Assembly (NCBI RefSeq): GCF_000176915.2
Contig: NC_014844.1
Coordinates: 1,302,001 to 1,366,000 of the forward strand
Length of the DNA: 64,000 nucleotides
Direction of reading: 5' to 3'
Source of the DNA: Pseudodesulfovibrio aespoeensis Aspo-2
Lineage (GTDB): Bacteria; Desulfobacterota; Desulfovibrionia; Desulfovibrionales; Desulfovibrionaceae
Shown here: in pieces, positions 35,316 to 44,463 of the stretch
Layout of the letters: every line of letters begins with the position of its first letter
Numbering within the stretch: the stretch's first letter is position 1
Notes under the pieces: model-generated
Told to the model about the DNA's origin: nothing
What the model saw: only the letters and a program-made list of their open reading frames with translations
Database searches by the model: none
Program-made: the position numbers and the translations under genes

Positions 35316-35384
35316 AACCATACTGGAAAAGCAAGGACTGATTGTGAGAAAAAACAATTCCAACCGATTACAGGAGAATTCCCA

Positions 35385-36266
35385 ATGTTTGGCAAAATGA
35401 CGAAACGACTCATCGTTGCTGCCCTTATGCTGGCTTTTGCCCTGCCCGGCCTCGGCCACGCAGCCCCTGCTGACTGGCCTGCGGTCATCAAGTTCGGCTT
35501 CATCCCCACCGAGGGTGCCGCCGACTCGGCCAAGCGCGCCAAGCCCATCGCCGACAAGCTTGAGGCGGTCCTGGGCGTGAAGGTCGAGGTCTTCACCGCC
35601 TCCGACTACAACGGCATCATTACTGCCATGGCCAACAAGCACATCGACTTCGCCTACTTCGGCCCCAAGAGCTACATCGAGGCCGCTGAAAAGGCCAATG
35701 CCGAAGCCCTGGTCCTCGAACTGGACCAGGACGGCCAGCCCGGCTACACCGGCATCATCATCGCCCGCAAGGATTCCGGCATCACCACCATGGAGCAGGC
35801 CAAGGGCAAGACCTTTGCCTTCACCGATCCCAACTCCACCTCCGGCTTCCTGGTTCCCAACGTCATCTTTGCCAGGGACATGAAGGTTGATCCCAAGGCG
35901 TACTTCAAGGAAGTCCGTTTCTCCGGCTCCCATGGCGCGTCCATCCTGGCTGTCAAGAACAACTCCATCGATGTCGCCGCCACCAATGACATCGACCTGA
36001 ACCGCATGATCCAGAAAGGTTCTGTGGCCATGGACGAATTCGTCATTCTCACGAAATCCGACCTCATCCCCGGCGCTCCCATGACCGCGCGCAAAGACCT
36101 TCCCGCCAGCCTGAAGGCGGCCTTTGCCGGAGCCCTTCTGCAGATCAATGACGACCCCGAGGCGCTGAACATCCTGCAAAACGGCGGCTACGCGCACACC
36201 AACGACAAGAACTACGACATCATCCGCTACATGAATCGGCTCAAGAAACAGCTGGACAAGCAATAG
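35385..36266 (+). CDS. phnD: Phosphonate-binding periplasmic protein
   Basis: 293 aa. A signal peptide of about 27 residues ends in GLGHAAPA, followed by a type II periplasmic binding fold. FGFIPTEGAADSAKRAKPIADKLEAVLG and the DFAYFGPKSYIEA segment are typical; TSGFLVPN is the anion-binding turn. It delivers phosphonates to PhnE/PhnC. AGGAG eight bases before ATG. Confidence 0.94.
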   Translation: MFGKMTKRLIVAALMLAFALPGLGHAAPADWPAVIKFGFIPTEGAADSAKRAKPIADKLEAVLGVKVEVFTASDYNGIITAMANKHIDFAYFGPKSYIEAAEKANAEALVLELDQDGQPGYTGIIIARKDSGITTMEQAKGKTFAFTDPNSTSGFLVPNVIFARDMKVDPKAYFKEVRFSGSHGASILAVKNNSIDVAATNDIDLNRMIQKGSVAMDEFVILTKSDLIPGAPMTARKDLPASLKAAFAGALLQINDDPEALNILQNGGYAHTNDKNYDIIRYMNRLKKQLDKQ

Positions 36267-36268
36267 CC

Positions 36269-37372
36269 ATGAGTCAGGACCTGACACTCGATCATGTCAC
36301 CCCCAAAGCGACCCTCCTCCAGAGGGTCGCCATGGGGGGGCTGCTCGCCCTCGTGCTGGCCGTTCTCGCCGCCTCCTACATCTCGACGGACATCAACCCG
36401 TTCAAGCTGTATGAAAAACGGCAGAACGCCTTTGAATACCTCTTTGGCCGCCAGTTGAACGAGGCCGACGAGCGCGACGCCATGGCCCAGGCCATGCGGC
36501 TGCCGGAGATCATCGCCTTTGAAGAGGCGTATCAGGATATCAAGTCGGAATATGTTGCAGACGGCCGCAAGTTGGACACCGTGGCCATCCAGCGCGAAGC
36601 CCAGGCGCGGGCCGACAAGCGCCTCGCGGCCATGAGCCCGACCGATCGGGAAACCCTGGTGCAACAGGAATACGCGCGCATCGCTGACGAGAAATCAGGG
36701 GGATATTTCCCGCCTGTTACGGCCTGGAGCTACCTGAAGGAGTATTCCAAGGCGCTCATCGAAACCGTGGCCATCGCCATATGGGGAACCCTGCTGGCCT
36801 TTGTGGCAGCCATCCCCATGGCCATGTTCGCGGCCCGTAACACTCTCGAACTGATGGTCCAGGGCGATGGCCTGCGCCAGAAGGTGATCCGCTGGTTCGG
36901 CCAGTTTGTGGCCCGTCGGACCCTCGACTTCTGCCGCGGGTTCAACGAGTTCGTCATGGCCCTCATCTTCGTGGCTGTCATCGGGCTCGGCCCGTACGCG
37001 GGCGTGCTCGCCCTGGCCATCCACACCTTCGGCATCCTGGGCAAGGTGTTTTCCGAGGCCATAGAGCAGATCGAGCCGGGGCAGGTGGAGGCGGTGACCG
37101 CCTCGGGCGCGGGACCGGCCCAGATCATGGCCTTCTCGGTCATCCCCCAGGTCATGCCGCTGATCGTCAGCTACACCCTGCTGCGGTTTGAATCCAACGT
37201 CCGCTCGGCCACCATCCTCGGCTTTGTGGGCGCGGGCGGCATCGGCTTCCTCATGTTCGACAAGATCAACGGCTACCTCTACCGCGAGGTCTGCACCATG
37301 ATGATCATGGTCATACTCTCTGTCACACTGATCGACTATATGTGCGGCGTGCTGCGGCGGCGTTTCGTCTAA
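36269..37372 (+). CDS. phnE: Phosphonate ABC transporter permease with enlarged first loop
   Basis: 367 aa inner-membrane permease. After the first transmembrane segment (residues 19-40) there is a hydrophilic, charged stretch of about 110 residues before the core segments begin near residue 165. E. coli PhnE is about 260 aa and lacks it. The EAA loop is clear (EAVTASGAGPAQIMAFSVIPQ), and GFVGAGGIGF is the conserved PhnE end. Starts three bases after phnD and is followed by a strong terminator. Confidence 0.93.
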   Translation: MSQDLTLDHVTPKATLLQRVAMGGLLALVLAVLAASYISTDINPFKLYEKRQNAFEYLFGRQLNEADERDAMAQAMRLPEIIAFEEAYQDIKSEYVADGRKLDTVAIQREAQARADKRLAAMSPTDRETLVQQEYARIADEKSGGYFPPVTAWSYLKEYSKALIETVAIAIWGTLLAFVAAIPMAMFAARNTLELMVQGDGLRQKVIRWFGQFVARRTLDFCRGFNEFVMALIFVAVIGLGPYAGVLALAIHTFGILGKVFSEAIEQIEPGQVEAVTASGAGPAQIMAFSVIPQVMPLIVSYTLLRFESNVRSATILGFVGAGGIGFLMFDKINGYLYREVCTMMIMVILSVTLIDYMCGVLRRRFV

Positions 37373-37397
37373 CGGTTTTCGCCCAGTGGCGAAGAGA

Positions 37398-37428
37398 GGG
37401 GGGCAGGCCGTCAGGTCCGCCCCCCTTT
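37398..37428 (+). terminator. Terminator of the phn operon
   Basis: GGGGGGC/GCCCCCC stem with a 14-base loop followed by TTTCC, 26 bases after the phnE stop. Confidence 0.8.
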
Positions 37429-37510
37429 CCGTCCCTCTGATCCGAACCGGAGCACCCGGTCAAGGCGATCTCGTAACACTGCCGCCCAAAAATGCGCCGG
37501 AGCGTGACTA

Positions 37511-37521
37511 ATTGTGACAAT
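37511..37521. promoter_or_regulatory. Short palindrome ahead of the GAK cassette
   Basis: ATTGT-G-ACAAT, a perfect five-base inverted repeat in the only sizeable gap before the cassette, 75 bases from the first start codon. Possible operator; no promoter boxes of good quality are seen. Confidence 0.3.
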
Positions 37522-37596
37522 CGTGCGCACCGTATTGAACTGGCCGTCCAATTGAGGGTAGTGGCAGTAGTTCAACAACACTCCGAAGGAGACTCA

Positions 37597-38133
37597 ATGG
37601 GAAGCGACACGAAAGCCACCAGCCAGATGGACATCCGGGAACTGCCCGCTTTTTTCCGCTTGCTGGCCGACGCTCTTGAAAAGGGGGGCGACGGCGAGTT
37701 CGTCGGGAGTGACGAGTTCAGGAAATTCAAGATCAGCGGCAAGAACGAATTTGGCCAGGTCACGGTCAAGGTGAAGTTCAAATCCGCCGGGGAGTGCGAG
37801 GCGGCTGAAGAGGCCGAAGAGTGCGACGAGTGCCGCGCCTCTGGCACGCTGAAGTACAAACATCTCAAAAAGCGCATGAAAATCAGCTTCAGGCTGATTT
37901 TCAAGATGATTCACGAAGGGCAGATGCCACCTGCGGAAGCCGTGGAATCCTTCCTGGCCGACTCTGATCTGATGATCGGCTATCCCGGCTATGGCGACGA
38001 ATACTATGCCCAGTATGCCAAGGTCTGCGCCACGTTCAAGGCGGCATTCGAGTCCGGCGACCTCGCCCGGATGGGAGAGGCCGTTGATGCCATCGCCCAC
38101 GAGAAGAGCCGCTGCCACGCCAAGTACGACTGA
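37597..38133 (+). CDS. GAK-system XXXCH-type protein
   Basis: 178 aa, soluble, with no signal or membrane segment. The first 100 residues are acidic and contain an amphi-Trp-like segment (ELPAFFRLLADALEKGG, FRKFKISGKNEFGQVTVKVKF). The C-terminal half is helical and ends KSRCHAKYD, the CH-containing end for which the family is named. A cysteine pair CDEC lies near residue 77. AAGGAGA is placed well before ATG. First gene of a co-directional cassette that runs to 46379. Function unknown. Confidence 0.75.
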   Translation: MGSDTKATSQMDIRELPAFFRLLADALEKGGDGEFVGSDEFRKFKISGKNEFGQVTVKVKFKSAGECEAAEEAEECDECRASGTLKYKHLKKRMKISFRLIFKMIHEGQMPPAEAVESFLADSDLMIGYPGYGDEYYAQYAKVCATFKAAFESGDLARMGEAVDAIAHEKSRCHAKYD

Positions 38134-38157
38134 AACACCAGCTCTGGAGCGGCACCC

Positions 38158-39318
38158 ATGAAACTGATCAAGAAAGGCGAAATTCCGGACAGGCCGGGTC
38201 CGCTTGCCGGGGCATCCCCGGAGATAACCGAGGACGACAGCAGGCGTTTCTTCGAGCTGGTCTCGACCGACCTGATGCCCTGGCAGGTCGAGCAGGTGAT
38301 CACGCCGTCGCAGGTCCATGCCCGCCAGGAGGCCCTGCTTGCGGTCCACTGGCACCCGGAGTTCGTGCCCATGGAGCATATCCGCAGACGGGTGGAAGCC
38401 ATGTTTCCGAATCGCCAAGAGGAACTGCTCATCCCCACCCAGCACAACGAGCTCATGAGCTGGGACGGCCACTCCGGCGTGGAGGTGGACTGCTACTCCA
38501 GCGGGTTCAACCGCAAGGTGCAGCTTCTGCTTCATTTTGCCGACGACCGGGTGCGCGACGCCGGGGTGCTCCGTTCGATGCTCATCCATACCTTCAAGTA
38601 CCGTTCGGGCCAGCTTTTTGACTTCATGCACACCATCACCAAGCCCATTGAGCCTCGGATACAGGCGGCTGCCAGGATTTCCGGCGCAGACGTGGAACTC
38701 GTGGAGTTCGTCCGGCGAGGCGTCTCCAAGATCGAGCGGTTGCTGGACGAACACTGGGCCGATGTGCCGCGCCAGTCGGTCAAGAACAAGCTGCTGCGCA
38801 ACTGGTTCGACTCCCTGCGGCCCGAGCTGGGCGATGTGGCCATCGACCGGGTCCAGGCCTATCTCAAGGCGGTCAAGGAGATCGTCAAGCAGGGATTTGA
38901 TCTCTCCTTCTTCTACCGGGCGAGCGAGGTCATCGAGGAGGTCCGGGGGCTTGGCGGATGCGTGGTCATTCCCCACCCGGAGCAGTTCTGGCCCATCCTG
39001 CTCAGGAACTACGACGTGGACGGCATCGAGGTGTGGAACCCCCAGTCGCAGGAGTATACCGAGTTCCTCATCTCGGTGGTCAACGAGCAGAACGAGCGGC
39101 GGCAGAAAAGCGAGCGCAGGGTGCTCATCTTCATGGGCGACGACTGCCACATGGGGGAAAAGACCAAGCCGCTTGATCAGCAGGATGCGGTCAAGGCGGG
39201 GCGCGAGGTCGGGCTTCAGCCCGCCTGGGACGACCTGGCCGTCAGGAAACGACTCATTGTCAACAACATCAGCCGACATTCAGTCATCAATGAATACAGG
39301 GCCCGGCTCGCCGGATAA
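38158..39318 (+). CDS. PHP-like metal-dependent hydrolase of the GAK cassette
   Basis: 386 aa. AVHWHPEF holds a His-x-His (64 and 66) like the first metal ligands of PHP phosphoesterases. GGCVVIPHPEQFWPIL and FMGDDCHMGEK near the C-terminus supply further His and Asp in the expected order. The middle third is helical and unassigned. No signal peptide. It lies between the XXXCH protein and the first amphi-Trp gene, so its substrate may be the product of the cassette's kinases. The PHP call is by motif only. Confidence 0.65.
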   Translation: MKLIKKGEIPDRPGPLAGASPEITEDDSRRFFELVSTDLMPWQVEQVITPSQVHARQEALLAVHWHPEFVPMEHIRRRVEAMFPNRQEELLIPTQHNELMSWDGHSGVEVDCYSSGFNRKVQLLLHFADDRVRDAGVLRSMLIHTFKYRSGQLFDFMHTITKPIEPRIQAAARISGADVELVEFVRRGVSKIERLLDEHWADVPRQSVKNKLLRNWFDSLRPELGDVAIDRVQAYLKAVKEIVKQGFDLSFFYRASEVIEEVRGLGGCVVIPHPEQFWPILLRNYDVDGIEVWNPQSQEYTEFLISVVNEQNERRQKSERRVLIFMGDDCHMGEKTKPLDQQDAVKAGREVGLQPAWDDLAVRKRLIVNNISRHSVINEYRARLAG

Positions 39319-39334
39319 CCCAAAGGGGTGCTTC

Positions 39335-39601
39335 ATGTCTGAAGAGAAATTCGTCTTTGACTCGCTGCAGGACAGCGAGACCATCAAGGCATTCCTGGCC
39401 TCTCTCACCGAAGGGTTCGAGAAGGGGAGCATCACCCTCTCGACCAACGGCGACGCCATTGAACTCAAACCCGACGGCCTGCTGAACTTCATCGTCAAGG
39501 CCCGCAAAAAGGGCACGGAAAACAAGCTGTCCATCAAGGTCGAGTGGAAGGATGCCGCCAAGCTGAAGAAAGACACCGATGAAAAACTGAAGGTCAGTTA
39601 G
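39335..39601 (+). CDS. amphi-Trp domain protein 1
   Basis: 88 aa consisting of just one amphi-Trp domain: a helix (ETIKAFLASLTEGFEKGSI), a beta turn (LKPDGLLNFIVKARKKG) and the closing LSIKVEWKDAAK with the conserved Trp. The frame is open upstream over the PHP gene, but ATG 39335 with AAAGGGG gives the family length. Three genes of this type are in the cassette. Role unknown; small size suggests a carrier, tag or cofactor-binding protein. Confidence 0.8.
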   Translation: MSEEKFVFDSLQDSETIKAFLASLTEGFEKGSITLSTNGDAIELKPDGLLNFIVKARKKGTENKLSIKVEWKDAAKLKKDTDEKLKVS

Positions 39602-39604
39602 GCG

Positions 39605-41257
39605 ATGATCACATTTGAAGGTTTGGACGAGAATTTCAAGTTCATCGTCCTCGAGGTCGAGAATCAGGCCCGGTCCACCCGGAAGTTCATGGACGCCCCG
39701 TCCCGGCAGCGCTACTCGAAGATCGCCAATCGGGACGACTACATCGACAACCTGAAGACGATCATCGAGAACAAGTGTTACTCGCGCATCCACTCGGACA
39801 AGTCGCTGGACAAGAACCAGATCAACAGGATCCGGGCCATACAGGTGATGTGCGTCAACCTGGAGAAGATTGCCGATTATTTCGTCAACATCACCAAGCA
39901 GATGCGGTATCTGGACGACCAGTCGTTCATCAAGAAGTACGACTACGGGGAGGTTTTCGACATCATCTTCGATCGGCTCGCGGCCATCCTGGCCGCCTTC
40001 AGGAACGAGGACATGTCCAAGGCGCTCTACATCTGCAAGGCGGAGCCAATGCTGGACAGCGTCTACAAGGTGCGGTTCGACCGGATCATGAATGAGATGG
40101 GCATGGGCCGCGACGCCCAGAGCCTGATCACCGTGCTGTTCATCTTCCGCTACTTCGAACGGGTCGGGGACGCCCTGCTCAATATCGGCGAGGCCGTCAT
40201 CTTCTCGTTGCTGGGTGAGCGCATCAAGATCGAGCAGTTCGAGGCATTGCAGCAGACCCTGACCAAGTCCGGGTTCAGCGATTCGTTTGCGGACATTGAT
40301 TTTCGCGCCATCTGGGGCACACGGTCCGGATGCCGCATCGGCAAGGTGGAGCAGCGGGACGCGACCACTTCCTCCGAGGAAAGACGGCAGGGCAGCATCT
40401 ACAAGGAAGGGAGCCTGGAAAAGATTCGCAAGGAACGGGAATCGATCCAGCGCTGGAAGCAGACCTTCCCCAATCTCGTGGCCGACATCTACGGCTTTCA
40501 CGAGGATGCCGACAAAGGCTCCATGCTGGTGGAATTCCTCAACGGCTGTACCCTGGATGAGGTCGTCCTCTCCGGTGAGGACGAACTCGTCCGAAACGCT
40601 TTGTTCATCTTTGAAAGCACAGTCCTTGAGACCTGGACAACCACCCTGGAGCGGTTGCCGGTCAAGACCAACTATATCTGGCAGGTGCAGTCGAGGCTCG
40701 AAAGCGTGCTCCAGACCCATCCCGAATTCTGGCGCACGCCCAAGTCCCTGGGCAGCGCCGAGGTCCGGTCCACCGAGGAACTCCTGGTCCGTTGCGCCGA
40801 GATCGAGGACGAGATGGAGGCGCCGTTTTCCGTGTTCATCCACGGCGACTTCAATATCAACAACGTGGTCTACAATAACGAGGCGCAGCAGGTGCACTAC
40901 ATCGACCTCTACCGCTCCCGCGATTTCGACTACGTGCAGGATGCTTCGGTCTTCCTCGTTTCCAACTTCAGGATGCCCATCTTCGATACCGATCACCGGG
41001 GCCGCATCAACAGCGTCATCAACCAGTTCTACGGGTTCGTCAAAGGGTTTGCCCAGGAGCACGAAGACCCGACCTTTGAGGCGCGCATGGCCTTTGCCCT
41101 GGCCCGGTCGTTCTATACCTCGACCCGGTTCGAGCTGAACTTCAAGTTCGCCAAGGAGATGTACAACCGGTCCATGTTCCTGCTCGAAAAGATATCCCAT
41201 TACCGGGGTCGCAACTGGGAGAAGTTCTCCCTGCCGACCCAAGTCCTCCACTACTAG
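39605..41257 (+). CDS. PhoU-like / aminoglycoside-phosphotransferase-like fusion kinase
   Basis: 550 aa. Residues 1-220 are helical with PhoU-like repeats (RIRAIQVMCVNLEKIADYFVNI; YFERVGDALLNIGEA). Residues 290-540 form an APH-type kinase: HGDFNINN with His413, Asp415 and Asn420 is the catalytic loop, and YIDLYRSRDF supplies the metal-binding Asp. Linking a PhoU repeat to an APH fold in one chain is unusual. The kinase probably phosphorylates a small molecule or protein in the cassette's pathway; phosphate sensing through the PhoU part is speculation. Confidence 0.8.
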   Translation: MITFEGLDENFKFIVLEVENQARSTRKFMDAPSRQRYSKIANRDDYIDNLKTIIENKCYSRIHSDKSLDKNQINRIRAIQVMCVNLEKIADYFVNITKQMRYLDDQSFIKKYDYGEVFDIIFDRLAAILAAFRNEDMSKALYICKAEPMLDSVYKVRFDRIMNEMGMGRDAQSLITVLFIFRYFERVGDALLNIGEAVIFSLLGERIKIEQFEALQQTLTKSGFSDSFADIDFRAIWGTRSGCRIGKVEQRDATTSSEERRQGSIYKEGSLEKIRKERESIQRWKQTFPNLVADIYGFHEDADKGSMLVEFLNGCTLDEVVLSGEDELVRNALFIFESTVLETWTTTLERLPVKTNYIWQVQSRLESVLQTHPEFWRTPKSLGSAEVRSTEELLVRCAEIEDEMEAPFSVFIHGDFNINNVVYNNEAQQVHYIDLYRSRDFDYVQDASVFLVSNFRMPIFDTDHRGRINSVINQFYGFVKGFAQEHEDPTFEARMAFALARSFYTSTRFELNFKFAKEMYNRSMFLLEKISHYRGRNWEKFSLPTQVLHY

Positions 41258-41278
41258 CCCGCAACAAGGAGCTGCCGC

Positions 41279-42145
41279 GTGAAAATTGGAGTCATCGGAA
41301 CCGAGGGCGGCTGGTCCTCGGAAACGCTTGCAGACACCGTGGCCCGCAGAACCGGGGAACGCATCCTCATCGGCATGGATCAGGTCCGCCTCGACCTGCC
41401 CTCCGGGGACGCGTTTTACAACGGCCACAACCTCAAGGATTTCGACGCCCTGATCATCAAGAAGATCGGAGCCCGGTATTCACCGGACCTGCTGGACCGG
41501 CTGGAGGTGCTGCGCTACCTGGCCGAGCGTGGGCTGAAGATTTTCAGCTCTCCCTACTCGATCCTGCGGGTGCTCGACCGCTTGAGCTGCACCATCACCA
41601 TGCAGTTGGCGAACATCCCCATGCCGCCGACCACCATCACCGAAAGCGTGGATCAGGCCCTGACAGCCCTGGAAATGTACGGCGAGGCGGTCTTCAAGCC
41701 GCTCTACACCTCCAAGGCGCGGGGCATGTTCATCCTCGAAAACGGCCCGGACGCCCGCGCCGCCATCGAGCAGTACAGGACCGAGAACCCGATCATGTAC
41801 ATCCAAAAAACCATAGAGCTTGGCGATCTCGACCTCGGCATCGCCTTTCTCGGCGGCGAGTACCTGACCACCTATGCCCGGTGCAAGACCAACGGGGCGT
41901 GGAACACCACCACCGAGTCCGGCGGCAAGTATCGGCCCTACGAGCCGTCCCCTGAAATCATCGAACTCGCCCACAAGGCACAGGCGCAGTTCGATCTCGA
42001 CTTCACCTGCGTGGACGTGGCCATCACCGATGACGGCCCCTATGTCTTCGAGGTCTCGGCCTTCGGCGGGTTCCGGGGCATCCAGGAGACCAGCGGCATT
42101 GATGCGGCACAGCGGTATGTCGAGTACGTCATGGAGAGAATATGA
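41279..42145 (+). CDS. GAK-system ATP-grasp enzyme (RimK-like)
   Basis: 288 aa. Starts at GTG with AAGGAG upstream. It has the RimK/glutathione-synthase order: N-terminal domain, then ILRVLDRLSCTITMQLANIPMP, the ATP-binding AVFKPLYTSKARGMF, and DVAITDDGPYVFEVSAFGGF at the metal site, where the usual Glu-x-Asn reads Glu-Val-Ser. Such enzymes ligate a carboxylate to an amine or thiol, for example adding amino acids to a protein end. It overlaps the next kinase by four bases. Confidence 0.82.
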   Translation: MKIGVIGTEGGWSSETLADTVARRTGERILIGMDQVRLDLPSGDAFYNGHNLKDFDALIIKKIGARYSPDLLDRLEVLRYLAERGLKIFSSPYSILRVLDRLSCTITMQLANIPMPPTTITESVDQALTALEMYGEAVFKPLYTSKARGMFILENGPDARAAIEQYRTENPIMYIQKTIELGDLDLGIAFLGGEYLTTYARCKTNGAWNTTTESGGKYRPYEPSPEIIELAHKAQAQFDLDFTCVDVAITDDGPYVFEVSAFGGFRGIQETSGIDAAQRYVEYVMERI

Positions 42146-43248
42146 TGCTGACTGATGTCACTTCGTGCAAGGAACTGGTGGCGAGGTTCAGGGAGTCCGT
42201 CCCGGCGGACAAAGGGCTGTTGCTCGATTTCGGCGGCTGCGTCGTCCAGGCGCTGTGCAGCACCGATACGCTTCGCGACGAGCTCGCGGCCTATTTCAAG
42301 GAGTTTGTCACGCCATCCGGCAGCCCGGACATCGTGGTCTCGGCCCACGAGGCTGACCCGCCGGAAACCGGCCTGGATTTCTCGGTCAAGCAGCCCGACT
42401 CCGGCAAGACAAAGATCAAGGAGGAGTGGGCGGACCTGGAAGATGGCCGCGTGGTGCGCAAGCGTCTGACCGGGATGCATTTTGTCTTCGGGCAGGGGGA
42501 GAACGCGACCATTGGTCCCTGCCTCGCCAATTCCAACCAGGTCATCAACTTCATCAACAACCGGTTCATCGAGTGGAAGCTCAACCTGGGCGGGCTTCTT
42601 GGCCATGCCGCGGGTGTCGCCCACCATGGCCGGGGCATCTCCCTGGCCGGTTTTTCCGGGGCGGGCAAGTCCACCCTGGCCCTGCACCTCATGAGCCGGG
42701 GGACCACTTTCATCAGCAACGACCGGGTCATGGTGGAGCAGAACGGCAATGGGCTGACGATGTTCGGCGTGGCCAAACAGCCGCGCATCAATCCCGGCAC
42801 GGCCCTTCACAACCCGGACCTGTGCAACATCGTGGAGCCGGATATGAGAAGGGACTTCCTGGCCATGCCGCCGGAGGAACTGTGGCGGCTCGAACACAAG
42901 TATGACGCGCTCATCGACGAATGCTACGGTCCTGGCCGGTTCATGCTCAGGCACACCATGAACGCCCTGGTCATCCTCAACTGGACGCGGGGCGGCGGCT
43001 CCATGAAGGTCTCGATGGTCGATCCCCTGGAGCGTGCCGATCTGCTGGCCGCATTCATGAAGGACACCGGCCTGTTCTACCTGCCCGCCGACCCGGAGCG
43101 GGCAAAGGGACCGGACGTGGGCGACTATGCCCGCATGCTGGGCAGGGCGGATTTGATCGAGATATCGGGCGGCATCGACTTCGAAGGCGCCTCGACCGTC
43201 TGCCTGCACTACATGGCCACGGGGGAACTCCCTGAAAACCAGCTGTAA
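42142..43248 (+). CDS. HprK-related kinase B of the GAK system
   Basis: 368 aa. P-loop GFSGAGKST (Lys176) and the HPr-kinase-like FISNDRVMV stretch follow an N-terminal region of 150 residues. Real HprK phosphorylates HPr on serine; the related kinases lack the HPr context, and no HPr gene is here. ATGA overlap with the ATP-grasp gene. Together with the APH-like kinase this gives the cassette two different kinase folds. Confidence 0.82.
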   Translation: MMLTDVTSCKELVARFRESVPADKGLLLDFGGCVVQALCSTDTLRDELAAYFKEFVTPSGSPDIVVSAHEADPPETGLDFSVKQPDSGKTKIKEEWADLEDGRVVRKRLTGMHFVFGQGENATIGPCLANSNQVINFINNRFIEWKLNLGGLLGHAAGVAHHGRGISLAGFSGAGKSTLALHLMSRGTTFISNDRVMVEQNGNGLTMFGVAKQPRINPGTALHNPDLCNIVEPDMRRDFLAMPPEELWRLEHKYDALIDECYGPGRFMLRHTMNALVILNWTRGGGSMKVSMVDPLERADLLAAFMKDTGLFYLPADPERAKGPDVGDYARMLGRADLIEISGGIDFEGASTVCLHYMATGELPENQL

Positions 43249-43252
43249 TTCA

Positions 43253-44437
43253 ATGCGAATACGCATCACGCGGGATGTTGCCATACCCGACCTGCTCAAG
43301 CTGGAGCGCTACAGGAGAACCCCGGAACTGGGGCCGCGCATCCTGTTTTTCAGCGGCGGCACGGCCTTGCGCAAGACCTCGCGGGCGCTCGTCCGCTACA
43401 CCCACAACTCCATCCACCTGATCACGCCCTTTGATTCGGGGGGCAGTTCGGCCATCATCCGCAAGGCCTTTGCCATGCCCGCGGTGGGCGATATCCGCAA
43501 CCGGCTCATGGCCCTGGCAGACCAGTCGGTGCAGGGCAACCCGGCGATCTTCGATCTCTTTGCCCACCGGCTTCCCAAGGTGGGGGAGCAGGCCGGGCTT
43601 CGCCAGGAGCTTGAGGAGATGGCCGCAGGCAGGCATCCGCTGGTCAGGCGCATCCCGGACCCCATGCGCAAGATCATCCGCAACCACTTCCACCAGTTCC
43701 TGCTCGCCATGCCCGAAGGGTTCAACCTCCGTGGAGCCAGCATCGGCAATCTGGTGCTGACAGCGGGCTACCTGGGCAACAGGCGGCAGCTGGACCCGGT
43801 CATCTACATCTTCTCCAAGCTGGTCCATGTCTGTGGGGTCGTCCGCCCGACCCTGAACAAGGACCTGCACCTTGCCGCACGCCTGAGAAACGGGACGGTC
43901 CTGGTCGGGCAGCATCTCGTGACCGGCAAGGAGACCGACCCGATCCCTTCGCCAATAGAGGAGGTCTGGCTGACCCAGTCGCTGGAGGACGCGACCCCGG
44001 TCACGCCGCACATCCGCAGCAAGATCAGGGACAGGATCGCCGAGGCCGACCTGATCTGCTACCCGCCAGGGAGCTTCTTTTCGAGCGTTGTCGCCAATCT
44101 TCTGCCTTCCGGCGTGGGCCGGGCCGTGGCTGCAAACGCCTGCCCCAAGGTGTTTGTTCCCAGCACGGGCCTGGACCCGGAAGCCCGCGATCTGAGCGTC
44201 GCGGCCCGGGCCGGTCTGCTGCGCCGCCACCTCGCCGGGAGCGGTGCGCCGACCGGGAGCGATGTCCTGAGCCACGTGCTCGTGGATACCAGAAACGGGG
44301 AGTATCCGGGCGGCGTCAACAAGAAAGGGCTCAAGGATCAGGGGCTCGACGTGGTGGACTGTCCCCTGGTGACCGCGCACAGCGCGCCGAATATTGACGA
44401 AAAGTTGTTGAGCAAAGTGCTTTTGTCGTTGACCTGA
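43253..44437 (+). CDS. GAK-system CofD-like protein
   Basis: 394 aa with the CofD/YvcK signature: FFSGGTALRKTSRAL near residue 31, ITPFDSGGSSAIIRKAF with the conserved Asp-Ser, and EADLICYPPGSFFSSV in the C-terminal part. CofD transfers phospho-lactate or a similar group from a dinucleotide to F420 precursors; YvcK-like members are sugar-nucleotide binding. The exact substrate here is unknown. It lies between the HprK-like kinase and the second amphi-Trp gene. Confidence 0.82.
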   Translation: MRIRITRDVAIPDLLKLERYRRTPELGPRILFFSGGTALRKTSRALVRYTHNSIHLITPFDSGGSSAIIRKAFAMPAVGDIRNRLMALADQSVQGNPAIFDLFAHRLPKVGEQAGLRQELEEMAAGRHPLVRRIPDPMRKIIRNHFHQFLLAMPEGFNLRGASIGNLVLTAGYLGNRRQLDPVIYIFSKLVHVCGVVRPTLNKDLHLAARLRNGTVLVGQHLVTGKETDPIPSPIEEVWLTQSLEDATPVTPHIRSKIRDRIAEADLICYPPGSFFSSVVANLLPSGVGRAVAANACPKVFVPSTGLDPEARDLSVAARAGLLRRHLAGSGAPTGSDVLSHVLVDTRNGEYPGGVNKKGLKDQGLDVVDCPLVTAHSAPNIDEKLLSKVLLSLT

Positions 44438-44463
44438 CGTGAAACCGGAACAGAGGAGGACAC

